From Gracilariopsis chorda (Eukaryota > Rhodophyta > Florideophyceae > Gracilariales > Gracilariaceae): DNA of 64,000 bases. Position 1 is the stretch's first letter. Each line of letters begins with the position of its first letter. The DNA lies in assembly GCA_003194525.1 (NCBI GenBank), contig NBIV01000067.1, positions 124,001 through 188,000 on the forward strand. Direction: 5' to 3'. Made by a program: the position numbers and the translations under genes. This document shows positions 24,732 through 34,900 of the stretch, in pieces. Under the pieces are notes generated by a model. The model ran no database searches, was not told the DNA's origin, and worked only from the letters and a program-made list of their open reading frames with translations.

Positions 24732-26111
24732 ATGAACGTCGCTTTCCTTACGCTCTGTCTGTCGCTGCTGCTGCCCGCGCTCATCGACGCGCACGGCCTC
24801 ATGGACATCCCCAGGCAACGCGGTGCCTTCCGTCGTTCCAAGTACGTCCCCACCGCGCTCGACTCCAACGCCCCCCAGGATTTCTACCCCCACTTCCCAG
24901 CGGGCGTCAAGGATGATCGCCCGGGCGCCGGAAAACTCTCCCAGGAAATCGCCGCCGGTGACCGCGGCTGGTACCCGTACGATCCTTACAAGCCGGACTT
25001 CACCTGGAGGGCGGGCGTGTGTGGCGACCCGGCCAACGGAAACCAGGACCACTTGAAGGGCGGAAAGTTCTACTACGACGGCCGAATTGTCGCCACCTAC
25101 CGACAGGGAGGCGTCATTGGCTTGGGGCTGTCCGTCGTCGCCCACCACAACGGCTTTGTCGAGGCGCACGTGTGCGATGTCGCCAAGTGTGAAGGAGGCG
25201 ATATTTCAAAGGACTGCTTCCAGAACGGCGGCTGCGTGCAGCTCAAGCGCGCTTACCAACCGGAATGTGAGTCCAGGCAGTCTGTCCATTGCGGCCCGAT
25301 TGATCACAACTACCCGGGCCGTTGGTACTTGCCGTGTAGCACCGACAACACCGGCCTGGGATGGGATTACTTCCCACCTGAGTACGCCACGTTCCGCCTG
25401 CCCGACCAGTTGCACTGCGAGCATTGTGTGCTGCAATGGTACTGGGTGGGCGCCAACACCTGCAACCCGCCGGGCGTGCTGGACTACTATGACGGGCCGT
25501 ATGGCCCGTTGAACTGGGGCACTTGCAGGGGTCAGGGAGGCGCCCAGGGCGGCGTCACCAGGAATAAGAAACCGTGCGGTGGCACGGAACAGTTTGCTGA
25601 GGAGTACTACCAGTGTGCTGACATTCGCATCGAGCGCTTCGACGGCCCCCGATCGGGAAGACGACCCGTTTCGGCTGAGGAAATCGACCCGTCGGCCACT
25701 CCGCTGCCGTCGTCCGAGCCGGTCCCGGAACACCTCGGCGCAATCGCGCTCAGCGTTGGACGCAGCACGCCGCGCGCCCCGTTGTACGGCGAGGGTAAGC
25801 TCAAGGAACTGTTGCTGTGGGCCGATAATATTCCCAGCCGCGCCTTGACGCAAGGCGCGGTTGTCAACGTGAGACCGTATGACCGCATTGGCGTGGAGGC
25901 GGTGCTGAATGAAGGCGAGACTGTGGATGAGGTCAAGTTTACTGTGGATGGTGACGATGAATATACTGCTCCTTCGGCGCCGTATTTTCTGTTCAGGGAC
26001 TCAAGCCAGGTGCCGTTTTACTGGAAAAAGTTCCCCGTGAACCGTGAGGTGACCATTCGCGCAGAGAGCGAGGGCGACGTCCTGGAAGTTACGGTGACGT
26101 TTTCCAGCTAA
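24732..26111 (+). CDS. Secreted AA15-like copper lytic polysaccharide monooxygenase
   Basis: An intact 459-residue intron-free frame. Residues 1-20 form a signal peptide (MNVAFLTLCLSLLLPALIDA) whose cleavage exposes His21 (HGLMDIPRQR), the N-terminal copper ligand of LPMOs. The catalytic domain (about 21-295) follows AA15 order: WRAGVCGDP (about 92-100), GGKFYYDGRIVATYRQG, VVAHHNGFVEAHVC with His139 as second copper ligand, LPDQLHCEHCVLQWYWVGAN (224-242), and YYQCADIRI near 283-291, which supplies the axial aromatic. Such enzymes oxidatively cleave chitin, cellulose or related glycans outside the cell. About 160 C-terminal residues (300-459) form an extra domain I do not recognise, possibly beta-rich. 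A truncated paralogue lies at 37.15 kb. The substrate is unknown. Confidence 0.88.
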   Translation: MNVAFLTLCLSLLLPALIDAHGLMDIPRQRGAFRRSKYVPTALDSNAPQDFYPHFPAGVKDDRPGAGKLSQEIAAGDRGWYPYDPYKPDFTWRAGVCGDPANGNQDHLKGGKFYYDGRIVATYRQGGVIGLGLSVVAHHNGFVEAHVCDVAKCEGGDISKDCFQNGGCVQLKRAYQPECESRQSVHCGPIDHNYPGRWYLPCSTDNTGLGWDYFPPEYATFRLPDQLHCEHCVLQWYWVGANTCNPPGVLDYYDGPYGPLNWGTCRGQGGAQGGVTRNKKPCGGTEQFAEEYYQCADIRIERFDGPRSGRRPVSAEEIDPSATPLPSSEPVPEHLGAIALSVGRSTPRAPLYGEGKLKELLLWADNIPSRALTQGAVVNVRPYDRIGVEAVLNEGETVDEVKFTVDGDDEYTAPSAPYFLFRDSSQVPFYWKKFPVNREVTIRAESEGDVLEVTVTFSS

Positions 26112-28835
26112 CTTTATTTTTATATTTCGAGTGTGGCTCTCATGCAGTCACGCGCTCGCTGTGGCTGCCGTCGTGCTGCGCTTTGTTGGCGCTTGGCGGA
26201 GGGGGGGACTGTTTTGTGTACATATTTTCTGGAAAGGTGGCGGAAAGGTGAGAAACCTGCATCCGTCGTCGTCGTCCCCTTGCCCCTTTAGCCCCCGACG
26301 AAGCGGGGATGTTGTTGGTGGTGTTGTGTGCGCTGTGAAATCTATGTCGTTGTAGTCTGCACGCCTGTGTGTGGGAACAAGGGACGGTGGCGGAACAAGG
26401 GCGGGCGCGAGGGAGCCACGCATTAACTTTTTGTTGTAGTGGTTGTTAGTGATTTGTTTGTAACTTTTTATCTGTTTGATGCGTTGTGGAAAACGAGTGC
26501 TGCGCGCTTCGGCGTATAAAAGAAGAGAAGCTGAGCAAAGCCTCGTCGATCACACACGTGTGCGCCCGTCGCCATCTTCGTCCGTTCGTCAGCGACACAA
26601 ATCCGCGCCCCCCGCGCGCTGCAGTTTGTCTGCGGCGCGCGCGCGCGGGCGCCGCACAGGCGTCCGTCGCCAAACAGTGTTTGCACCACCGCCATACAAA
26701 CGACAAGCGCTTTATCTTCCGCCTTATCTTCGCAGCGGGCGGCGCCACCGTTGAATTGGCGCGCTCCGCTCCGGTGGTGTTACAGCCCGCCCTTGCGCTT
26801 GCCGTAAAAGTACCCGCCCGCGCCTTCGACACAGCGCGCGCCGCTGTATTCGCGTACCCATTCCACGCCGCTCGCCAATCAAACTTGCGCAGCAGCGGCA
26901 ACGCTCTTTCACCTGCTGTTTGGCGCGCCCCTATTTTTGTCGCGCCGCCGAGAACAGTACCCCATTCCCGCACCCCCCGTCGCCGTCCCACCGCCCAACC
27001 GCGCCCGTTGCAGTGCTTCCCGGCACTGATGAATTTGGGTGTCAAGTGCGCGCCCGCTGTTTGGTCAGCCGGCGCTATAATGCGCGCCGTTTAAATGTGT
27101 CAAGCAAAGAAAAGCGGAGGTGGGTGTGGCGCCCGTGCTGTGCTCGTGCTTTCCGCAGGGAAGCGTATCAGTAGAGACGGGGGGGCGGGGGGGGTGTCTG
27201 ATAACGTGTTTCAGCTGTACGACACTTTTAGAGAATCATGAATAAAAATAGGTGTGCTTACCGCCTTGTATTACGTGTTCTCGCTGCTGTTTGGTGCCAG
27301 TGGCGACGACGGTTGTAAGTCGGTGCGCCTTACTGCCCGATGAGCGTGTGCCATCGCGATATCGGACACGCAGAACAGGCACGTGGGTGTTACACTCACC
27401 GCCCCATTGCCCACCACTAGCTAGTGGCGTGGCCGGCTACTCCAATGAGAACTTACCCATGTTGCGACGTCGCGTAGATTGAGAGAGGTGCTCACTCTTT
27501 TTCGCTCTCGAGTGCTGTGGTTGCTGCGCTTGCATGACGTCCGTTTCCATTACATGCGCGACTACGCACAACTGTTTCCTTCATTCCGCACCCCCTTCCC
27601 CCCGCCTCGCGATCGCGCCCCGTCTCACGTAAGCATACAAACGATTGGGTAATAGTACAGACACAAACCTCGCGTGTCGGGCTTCCATGTCAATGTCATG
27701 GAAGACGCAACCATTCGTGTTCCCTTCGTCGCCAGCCGCACACAACGAGACGGTTCTTCGTCTACTGTCGCAGGAACGAGCGTAACTCGCCGACAATAAT
27801 TGCGCAAAACAGTTCTTTTGTGGTATAATATCCGCTTTGAACCTCCGCCTCGTTGATGACCAAAAAGGATTCTAACAAAAACGGGCACCTTACGTACGTA
27901 CGTGCCCTTGTTATCAACGTTCAAGCGCGCAACAAAGTAGCGCACCACTGTTATTCGCGCGCGAACCGTCGTCGCTCAGCGCAGCGATAAAGTTGGATGA
28001 TGCACTCTACGAATCGTATGAATATTTTATGCAATCTCGCGCTCCGTCCATCAGCAGCTCACCGTCACCCACACATGTGGAGTTTGTGGTTTAAACGAAG
28101 AGTGTGCAGGTGCAACGCAACAGTCGTTAGGCACCAAAAACAACAAGTGCAAGTACAACGAGCTGGAGTGACGCACGATGAGATGACACAATCAACAAGC
28201 AGCGTCGAAACAAAGCTAACACGCTTGTCTGTGCCTGCGGGCACAGTGCAGTGTTCCTCAAAGAACAAACAGCCATTTTGGTCCAGCCCGCTTTAAAAAA
28301 AGAGCAGACAAAGCGCCCCACGCCTCTTTAACGAACGCTGGTACCATTGGTAGTCACAGACGGGCAGGAAGAAGAGGAGTATGCGTGTGTATGAGCCGTT
28401 ATCCACAGCAACAGCTGCAGTGCCAACCGCAGCTTCATTTTGCAAATGAGCGCAAACCGACGTTGTTGAACAAACATCCGCGCATCGCATCAAACGCGCT
28501 GCAAATCATCCGTTTGCGCACGTGCAGTTGGCCGCGCGGGCGGTGCCGAGCGCGCGCCGAATTACTGCGCCTCCCGCTGTAAGTTGTTCCCTTCGGCGCG
28601 CGCGCGTGTCCAACGGCGGCGGCTCGACGAAGCGCTTACAACACCCGTCAGTCGTCACTTGAAAGCCGCCGACAGCAAATGTAAGTCGTGCGCACGCGCT
28701 GTCCACGTCGCCCACGTGGGTCCTCCCACGCAGCGTCCACGCGCGGTCGCCTTTCCATCCTTCCAGGCCGCGCCCACTTATTCCCGAAATCGCTCTGAGC
28801 CGATAGTTGAGAACAAATTCCCTTCATTTGCCCTA
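26112..28835. other. GC-rich intergenic stretch
   Basis: High-GC DNA with overlapping long frames on both strands around 26446-27094. Their Arg/Ala-rich peptides look like composition rather than genes. The first about 100 bp after the LPMO stop matches the sequence after the truncated copy (about 37760-37850), so part of it is a duplicated 3' region. A minus-strand frame at 27948-27625 lacks an ATG and any motif. No RNA gene is recognised. Confidence 0.4.
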
Positions 28836-29924
28836 TGGTTTTCCATAGTGGGGTGCTGCTCGTCTTAACAAGTGCTACACGTGGATGTGTAAACGCCCAG
28901 ACAGACGATGGGCCGTGCATCGCCTCTACAACGCCTTTATCTACGCACATATCCCTAATCCAAGCACCTCTAAACCACGACATTCTCTGCTTCATAGTCG
29001 GTTTCCTTATATACGCCTTGTCCACAACTCTACGCGCATCGGCTGCTCACCGTACAGCATGTCGGACATCTTGCTCTACCAGGTCAGCTTCGCACTTCAC
29101 CATGCTGTGCAGCCCTGTACCGTACTTGTGGAGCAGACGATCTGGCCTAATTGAACGTTGTCCCCAGTACACGCGGTCAAAATTCTGAGCAACCCCCACA
29201 ACAGTTGGAAGACCTCTCTCAAATGAGTGCTTTCGTTTCACAAACCCTATACCTCTTGTCTTTCGTGAACTCGTAGATGAACTGCTTCAAAGGTGACTGG
29301 AAGCGTGCCGGATATATTAGAGTAGTCATGGCACAGAAACGTTAGCATATAAAACGTGATGGTTGGAAGACAATAAATGTTCAAGTAGTTTGTTCAATCG
29401 TGATGCGATGTCGTTGTTTACCTTGTACGATAGCCAGTCGTTTGGATTAGGTATCTTCTGACCGTGATTATGAAAACTCCACTGCTCGAAGTCGGGGTAC
29501 CGGAAGAAATGTTGGGTGCGGGTGAACATGTCAGGCGTGAGTTCATCTTGTCTGAAGATAACTGTCAACGTGACATGCTCCGACTTAATGCTACACTTCA
29601 GTCACCATAGCATTTCAATGGTTTCAATTGGGATGGGTGCCCTCTGAACTTGAGGCTCAATCTACCGCAGCCAGTCCTGCATTGCAGACAGAAAGCAAGG
29701 AACATCAACAACTATTTCTACTCAAGTATCGACTGCGAATGTGTGAGCTAGAAGCGGTTGAACGGCGCGATATTCTGACGGCTGAACAAGAAAGTATTCA
29801 ACTAGTGAGCCGATCGAGAACACGACTAGAAAAGAGAATAGGATTTTAGTATAGACATAGATGACAGGGTCGGTTTCGGCGATAACAGCGACTATATCGG
29901 TCAACATGCGTATAGACAGTATGG
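28836..29924. repeat. 1.09-kb direct repeat, copy A
   Basis: Nearly identical to 39666-40752 in the same orientation, with scattered substitutions and a few 1-3-base indels. The ends are sharp: homology begins at TGGTTTTCCATAGTGGGGTG and ends at TATAGACAGTATGG. A further 30-bp match (ending ATTCCCGAAATCGCTCT) lies just upstream of each copy, next to an insertion of about 700 bp in copy B. Ends are not TG...CA and no LTR motif is present, so it looks like a segmental duplicate rather than an LTR. Confidence 0.85.
29326..29583 (-). CDS. Duplicated hypothetical open frame, copy A
   Basis: The minus-strand frame encodes HVTLTVIFRQDELTPDMFTR, then FFRYPDFEQWSFHNHGQK, NPNDWLSYKVNNDIASRL and ends ...VLYANVSVP. 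It has no ATG at its start, so it would be an internal exon or a fragment. Upstream on the same strand (29910-29740) another frame has a hydrophobic anchor ending FEYFLV-like. Downstream frames (29241-29047 and 29025-28820) carry VGVAQNFDRVYWGQRSIRPD and MSWFRGAWIRDMCVDKG. The peptide is almost unchanged in copy B. It may be a remnant of a type II membrane protein; the family is not recognised. Confidence 0.3.
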   Translation of the reverse strand, partial: SEHVTLTVIFRQDELTPDMFTRTQHFFRYPDFEQWSFHNHGQKIPNPNDWLSYKVNNDIASRLNKLLEHLLSSNHHVLYANVSVP

Positions 29925-29929
29925 ATATC

Positions 29930-30990
29930 TTGCACCGAAGGTTGGGAAAGAAGCAAATTTGCACGGAGGCACGGAGAAATCAATGCATGTACAAAAGAGC
30001 AAAACGTTACGGTTATGATACTGGCATGTCAACTTGTTGACCAAGATGTATCCTTATGAGTGGAGCGGATAGGGAGACGCCGACTGACGTGCGAAGCAAC
30101 TGTCAATAGTTAGGAAAACGGCGGGAATGGTACGGTTTGATGGGAGTTTTTGGTGCATTGATGAGTCAAAAAAATAGAGGGTTGGCTTAAGAAAAAATTA
30201 GAGTGGTTTTTGGACGTAGTGAAATTTCAAAGGGACCCACCCCCCGTCCCCTACATCACCTTTGGTCAATGCTGGTTTCCTTTCCCTAGATCACAACATG
30301 TTCTCGTCTGGAATAGTCGGCTTCCTCCTTTTTTGGGTCCGGTTCAATTTTCAGGCCTTCAAAAATCGATTATCTGATTTTTGAGCCCCAGAAATCAATT
30401 TTCTGAACCCCCCTAAATGGAAGCCTCTACCACTCGTAAGTGGGGCAACGTGGCCTAGTCTTCAGAATTCGCATCTCCTACCTTAATGCGATTCGGAAAG
30501 GCCCCATGCGAAGAATGGAATTCTTGGAAAGTCAAGCAGTTAGTTTAAGTAATCATAGTCTACTACATTAAAAATTGATAAGTTGCAATTATCCCTCCTT
30601 CTGGCTCCACTTACTGAAGCGAATGATTAGGATACATAGTTGTATTCTAGCGGTCCTAGCTAGCAGTTATGATATTAGAGGTTCGCAGCCTACACGCAAT
30701 TCTCAGCAACTAGGAAAAGACGTAAGGCGTAGGGCGGATAATTGGGTACAAGCCTCATACAGCCCACAAAGTCTTCTACAAGCAGCCATTCTCGTAGGCG
30801 AACGACCTTAGCGACGCATACATATCGAATCCAAGGTAGTTGGAAGTTCCGATGAAAGAAAACTGCCCCCTAAACAGAGATCATGCGGCATCTGAAACTA
30901 ATGCATGGGCCAGACAGGAATCCAGCGAAGACAAAAAAAGGCGGGTAATGATGCGGAGCTTCTCAAAATGACGCACCAAGGGTGAGTCTC
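29930..30990. other. Stretch with no recognised gene
   Basis: Mixed-composition DNA between the repeat and the 31-kb relic. It contains small hairpins around 30360-30410 but no frame with a motif, and no tRNA fold that closes. Confidence 0.4.
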
Positions 30991-30999
30991 TTTTGCAAA

Positions 31000-31560
31000 C
31001 TAGAGCGTGCCGTTCTCGTAGCTGACGGGAAAACCGGTGACGTCTGAGTTGCATGGTTCGCAGCAAGAATCCATCTCGATCATGGCACTGTCATAGCAAA
31101 GGTAGGCATCGCCCTCCACGTCGAACAAGTCTTCAACGCAGGTGTAGGCAAAAGTAAGCAAGAATGGAGCGGCAAGGTTCGTTCATTCCTCGTTTGTAAC
31201 CGAGGGTCCGGTGAAGCTTGACGTACACGAAGAGGGTTCATTCAAGGCCATCGCAGAGCGGAATGAAGGAGTGAAGGTCGGGATGAGTCCTGTGAAACTC
31301 ACGACGAGTGCAAGCGCCAAGTTGACAGTCGTCAAGTATTGCTTCCACGGACTTTCGTGCGCGTCGCTGAGCGGATGGTCACGGCTGATGTGATACTCGG
31401 TGGGATCGGCGGTGAGGATGGCGACGTGCGACTAGTAGCTGTCGCGCTTGACGGCCAGCGTGGGCTGCCGGTCGACTCGGTTTGGGGGGGTTAGATAAGC
31501 GGCGGGCAGGAGTAATGCAAGCGGCCGTCGTGCCCATGGGGCGTGAGGAATTCCGGGCGC
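31000..31560 (-). pseudogene. Possible membrane-protein gene remnant with two in-frame stops
   Basis: One minus-strand frame, interrupted only by TAG near 31433 and TGA at 31183-31185, reads protein-like for about 180 codons and stops at 31000-31002. It has a hydrophobic start (PLALLLPAAYLTPP), HVAILTADPTEYHISRDHPL, a membrane span (YLTTVNLALALVVSFTGLIP), and a Cys-rich acidic end (YTCVEDLFDVEGDAYLCYDS, then SCCEPCNSDV). Two spaced Cys clusters and a clear span argue for a real but dead or misread gene. It lies just downstream of the NLR gene on the same strand. The family is not recognised. Confidence 0.35.
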
Positions 31561-31966
31561 CCAGACGAGACGTCGGAGCTCGTAAACATCGACGGTGGGG
31601 GTGCAAATACAGGCACGGAGGGTGGGCGTAGATTGAAGCGGCTGAAACGGAGGCTGCTGAAAAGGGTGAAAAGGAGGTGGGGGACGGTGAGAGTAGGAGA
31701 TGTGGGGATGGCTGCTGGGTTAGAGCGTAACGGATCTGGGCGCAGATTATGACAAGGTTAGACAGATCGGTCTCTGAGGGTGCGTCCGGCGGCGGGGCGA
31801 TCGGCGCGGCGGCTTGGTCGGGGGCAGAGCGCAGCGGCTGAGAGCAAGAGCGGGCAGAGAGAGCGGAAAAACAGCGCGCTTCGGTGGTCCGGAGTGAGCG
31901 CGCAGGGGAGTTGTGAAGCGGACAAAGCGCGCGCGGTTGATACATTGAGCGAAAACATGTGAACAA

Positions 31967-34900
31967 TTACACGGAGTGCGTTGCGTGTTGCACCTGACAA
32001 AACGGGACGGACGATGGACCATGCTCCACAGCAAAATACTTGTCGCCAACTCGAATCACGGGTGTGTCTGGAGGCGCCAATACTTGCTCTTGCGCGGCGG
32101 CATCGCGCCACCTTATTTCCGTATCACGATACGAGGAAAGGCGCGTCTCAAGTCGAGCGAGTCCAAAATTGCGCACGGTTTGGGCCCACGCGCGGTGACT
32201 GGAAGTGATGACGCACTCGGCGCGCGTCACGTCCCACAGTCGCCCGTAACCGTGCAAATCGATGGACAAGACGCGCGAACCGTGCGCATCCGTCTGCACG
32301 TGACGGACCCATGTGCCGTGAACGAGGGCATCGCCGACGGGCTGTGCCGTGTCGACGTCCAACACGCGAACCGTGCCGTCGTCTGATCCGGACACCACTC
32401 GTTTGCCATCGGCACTCCATGCCACGCTCATCACCCGATCCGTATGACCGCGGAGCGGCGGCGCCACGGCCGAAGACGTGGCCACGTCCCAGATCCGAAC
32501 CGTGCCGTCTTCTCCAGCAGACGCAACTCGAGTGCCGTCGCTGCTCATCGCGCAACACCAAACGGCGCCGGTGTCGCCGCGGAGGCGCGCAATGACGCGG
32601 CCACTGTCCGTGTCGAACACAATCGGCGCCCCATCGCTCAGCCCAGCGACTGCTCGCGTGCCGTCATCGCTCACCGCAACGCACCAAGCGTCCACATCCG
32701 TCAGCGGCGCACCAACGGCCGCACCGCTGTTCGCGTCCCACACTCGCACAGTGTAGTCGTCGCGTGACGCCGACACAATTCGACTGCCGTCGCCGCTCAG
32801 CGCAACGACATGCACAGCACCGGTGTGGCCGCGCAGAGGCTGTCCGACCACTCGTCCGCTCTCCACGTCCATCAACCGAACACACCCGTCACGTGACCCG
32901 AAAACAGCTCGTGTGCCATGGCCACCGTATGCAAGACATAGTATTGCGGTTGTGAAGCGTTCGTCATCGTGCGGCGTCTCCACATTTCTCTGCACGTCCC
33001 ACACCCGCACACTGCCGTCCCCTGATGCCGAAACAGCCTCTTTGCAGTCCGCGCTCAATGCCACATGTCTTACAAAACTTGCGTGTCCTCTCAGCGGTGC
33101 GCCCAGCATCTCGCCTTTGTCCGCGTCCCACACGCGAACGGTGTCATCAAACGATCCAGACACAGCCACTCTTCCGTCGCTGCTTAGCGCAACACACTCT
33201 ACCGATTCCGAGTGTCCCGACATGCTCCGCACTGAACTCTCACTGCTGTTGACGTCCCACACGAGAACCGCACCTTCTCTTGTACCGCACACTATCTTCT
33301 CTCCATCAGCGCTCACCGCAGCACACTTCACGTAAACGTTCTCCAGCTCTGCAGGCACTGCCAGCCATTTCCCACACCCGCCGTCCCACACGTGAATACC
33401 GCCGCCCTGAACGCAAACCACTCGTCTCGCGTCACTGCTCACAGCAACACAGTCAACACTTCCACCTCCCGGGAGTGCGTCAAGCGCATCTCCGACAGCA
33501 CCGCTTCCACAGCTTCGCACAGAAACGTTGCCGTCAGATGAGCCGCAAACAATCTTCGATCCGTCTGCACTTACCGCCAAGCAGTTCACAGCACTGCGCT
33601 CACTTCTCACACGGCTACTCGCAGCTTCTCTTATCGTCCCTTCGCTCTTCCACATTCCGCAACACATATTCCTGAGTGAATCCAATTTACCTCGCACTCT
33701 TCTTTCCTCTGCGGCGACATCAGTGTCATCCACATGCATGCTCACGCGCCCGTCAAGCTTGTATCCGCGGTCAATGTCCCATACCAGTACGCTCCCGTCC
33801 TCGTGCCCGGTTATCACCTTTTTCATGTCCTTCGAAAACGCAGCGCAATAACACTCCTGCCGCTCCGTACCAGCTTCATCTTCACCCACACTGCTTGCAG
33901 CAGCGCCTTCCGTCACGCCTTCGGACCGCTTGTTTCCAACAAGTGCATATCGCGTCTGGTTCCCGTACCTTCTATCGTACTCGGTCACGAACACGCCACC
34001 TCTGTCAGCGCCGACGAACCGAACCAATTCCTTCCCGTGCGATATGCAGATCGAGCGGCCAGTCGTCTGAAACGAGTCCAACGCCGCGCCTCCTGCACCA
34101 AGTAAGAATCCGGCCTGAGCTTTCACCCAAGGGAGAGGTGCGTGATGTTCGATCTCTGCTATAAATGCGCTTGTCTTATTGCACTGTTCTGCGTACCACG
34201 CAACACGCCCGTGCAGCTGAAACCAAGCTTCACACGCGTTTCGCGACACAGCACCACAACTCATCCGAGCCGCGCTACGTATCATGTCCAGGTACTTCAA
34301 CGCCGCACCATGCTCCGTACTTGCCTTCCTACTCGCCTCCTCGGCGATTCTTACATCGTCTTCCACACCACTGATGCCATACTTCTGCAGCCGCATCACC
34401 ACCCATTGCGCTCTTTCCAACAACCATAATACTTCCTCCGCTTCTCCTGCTCCCTCCAAAACTCGGCACACGTTGTCAACAATGTACCCGTCGTCTGCCA
34501 CAGTCCACCACGCTCTGAACAACTGTCGATTCTCAATCTGTGCCGTCGGCAAATCTGCGCCGTCGACCATCTTTTGCATATACTTGTCCGCCAGAGTTGA
34601 AAAGTGCGCCTTCTTTTCGTACCTCTCCGACGCCTTGCGCGTCGCAATGTCCAGCACCAAGTCATGCAGCTGTACGTAGAATACATTTCCGCCTTCTACT
34701 CTCATCCGAACAAGCGATACCTGGTCCATCCTTTTGGCAACCTCCCGTGTCTCACCTAAGCTATCCATGTCCCACAGCTTCTGCAGCATCTCTCCGTAAG
34801 CCTTCTGTTGCTTCTTGAGCACGCACAGTGCCCGAAACAACTCTCCAATCTTTCTCTTCGTTAACCTGTCTGTTTCCGAGCTCTCCGACTCTAACACTTC

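Noticed and set aside
23985-25169. 394-codon minus-strand open frame over the LPMO start
   Set aside because: It is antisense to the clearly real LPMO frame and to the GC-rich leader; its Arg/Gly-rich peptide has no motif and is explained by composition.
26446-27094. Overlapping frames of about 200 codons on both strands
   Set aside because: Both are Arg/Ala/Pro-rich in very GC-rich DNA, overlap almost fully and show no domain; stop-poor composition explains them.
30430-30720. Possible tRNA genes
   Set aside because: A-box-like and T-loop-like words occur (TGGCCTAGT, GAGGTTCGCAGCCT), but acceptor and D stems do not pair.
31379-31966. 195-codon minus-strand frame next to the NLR stop
   Set aside because: Low-complexity Pro/Ser/Ala/Arg peptide; it overlaps another frame that reads more like protein (31000-31560).
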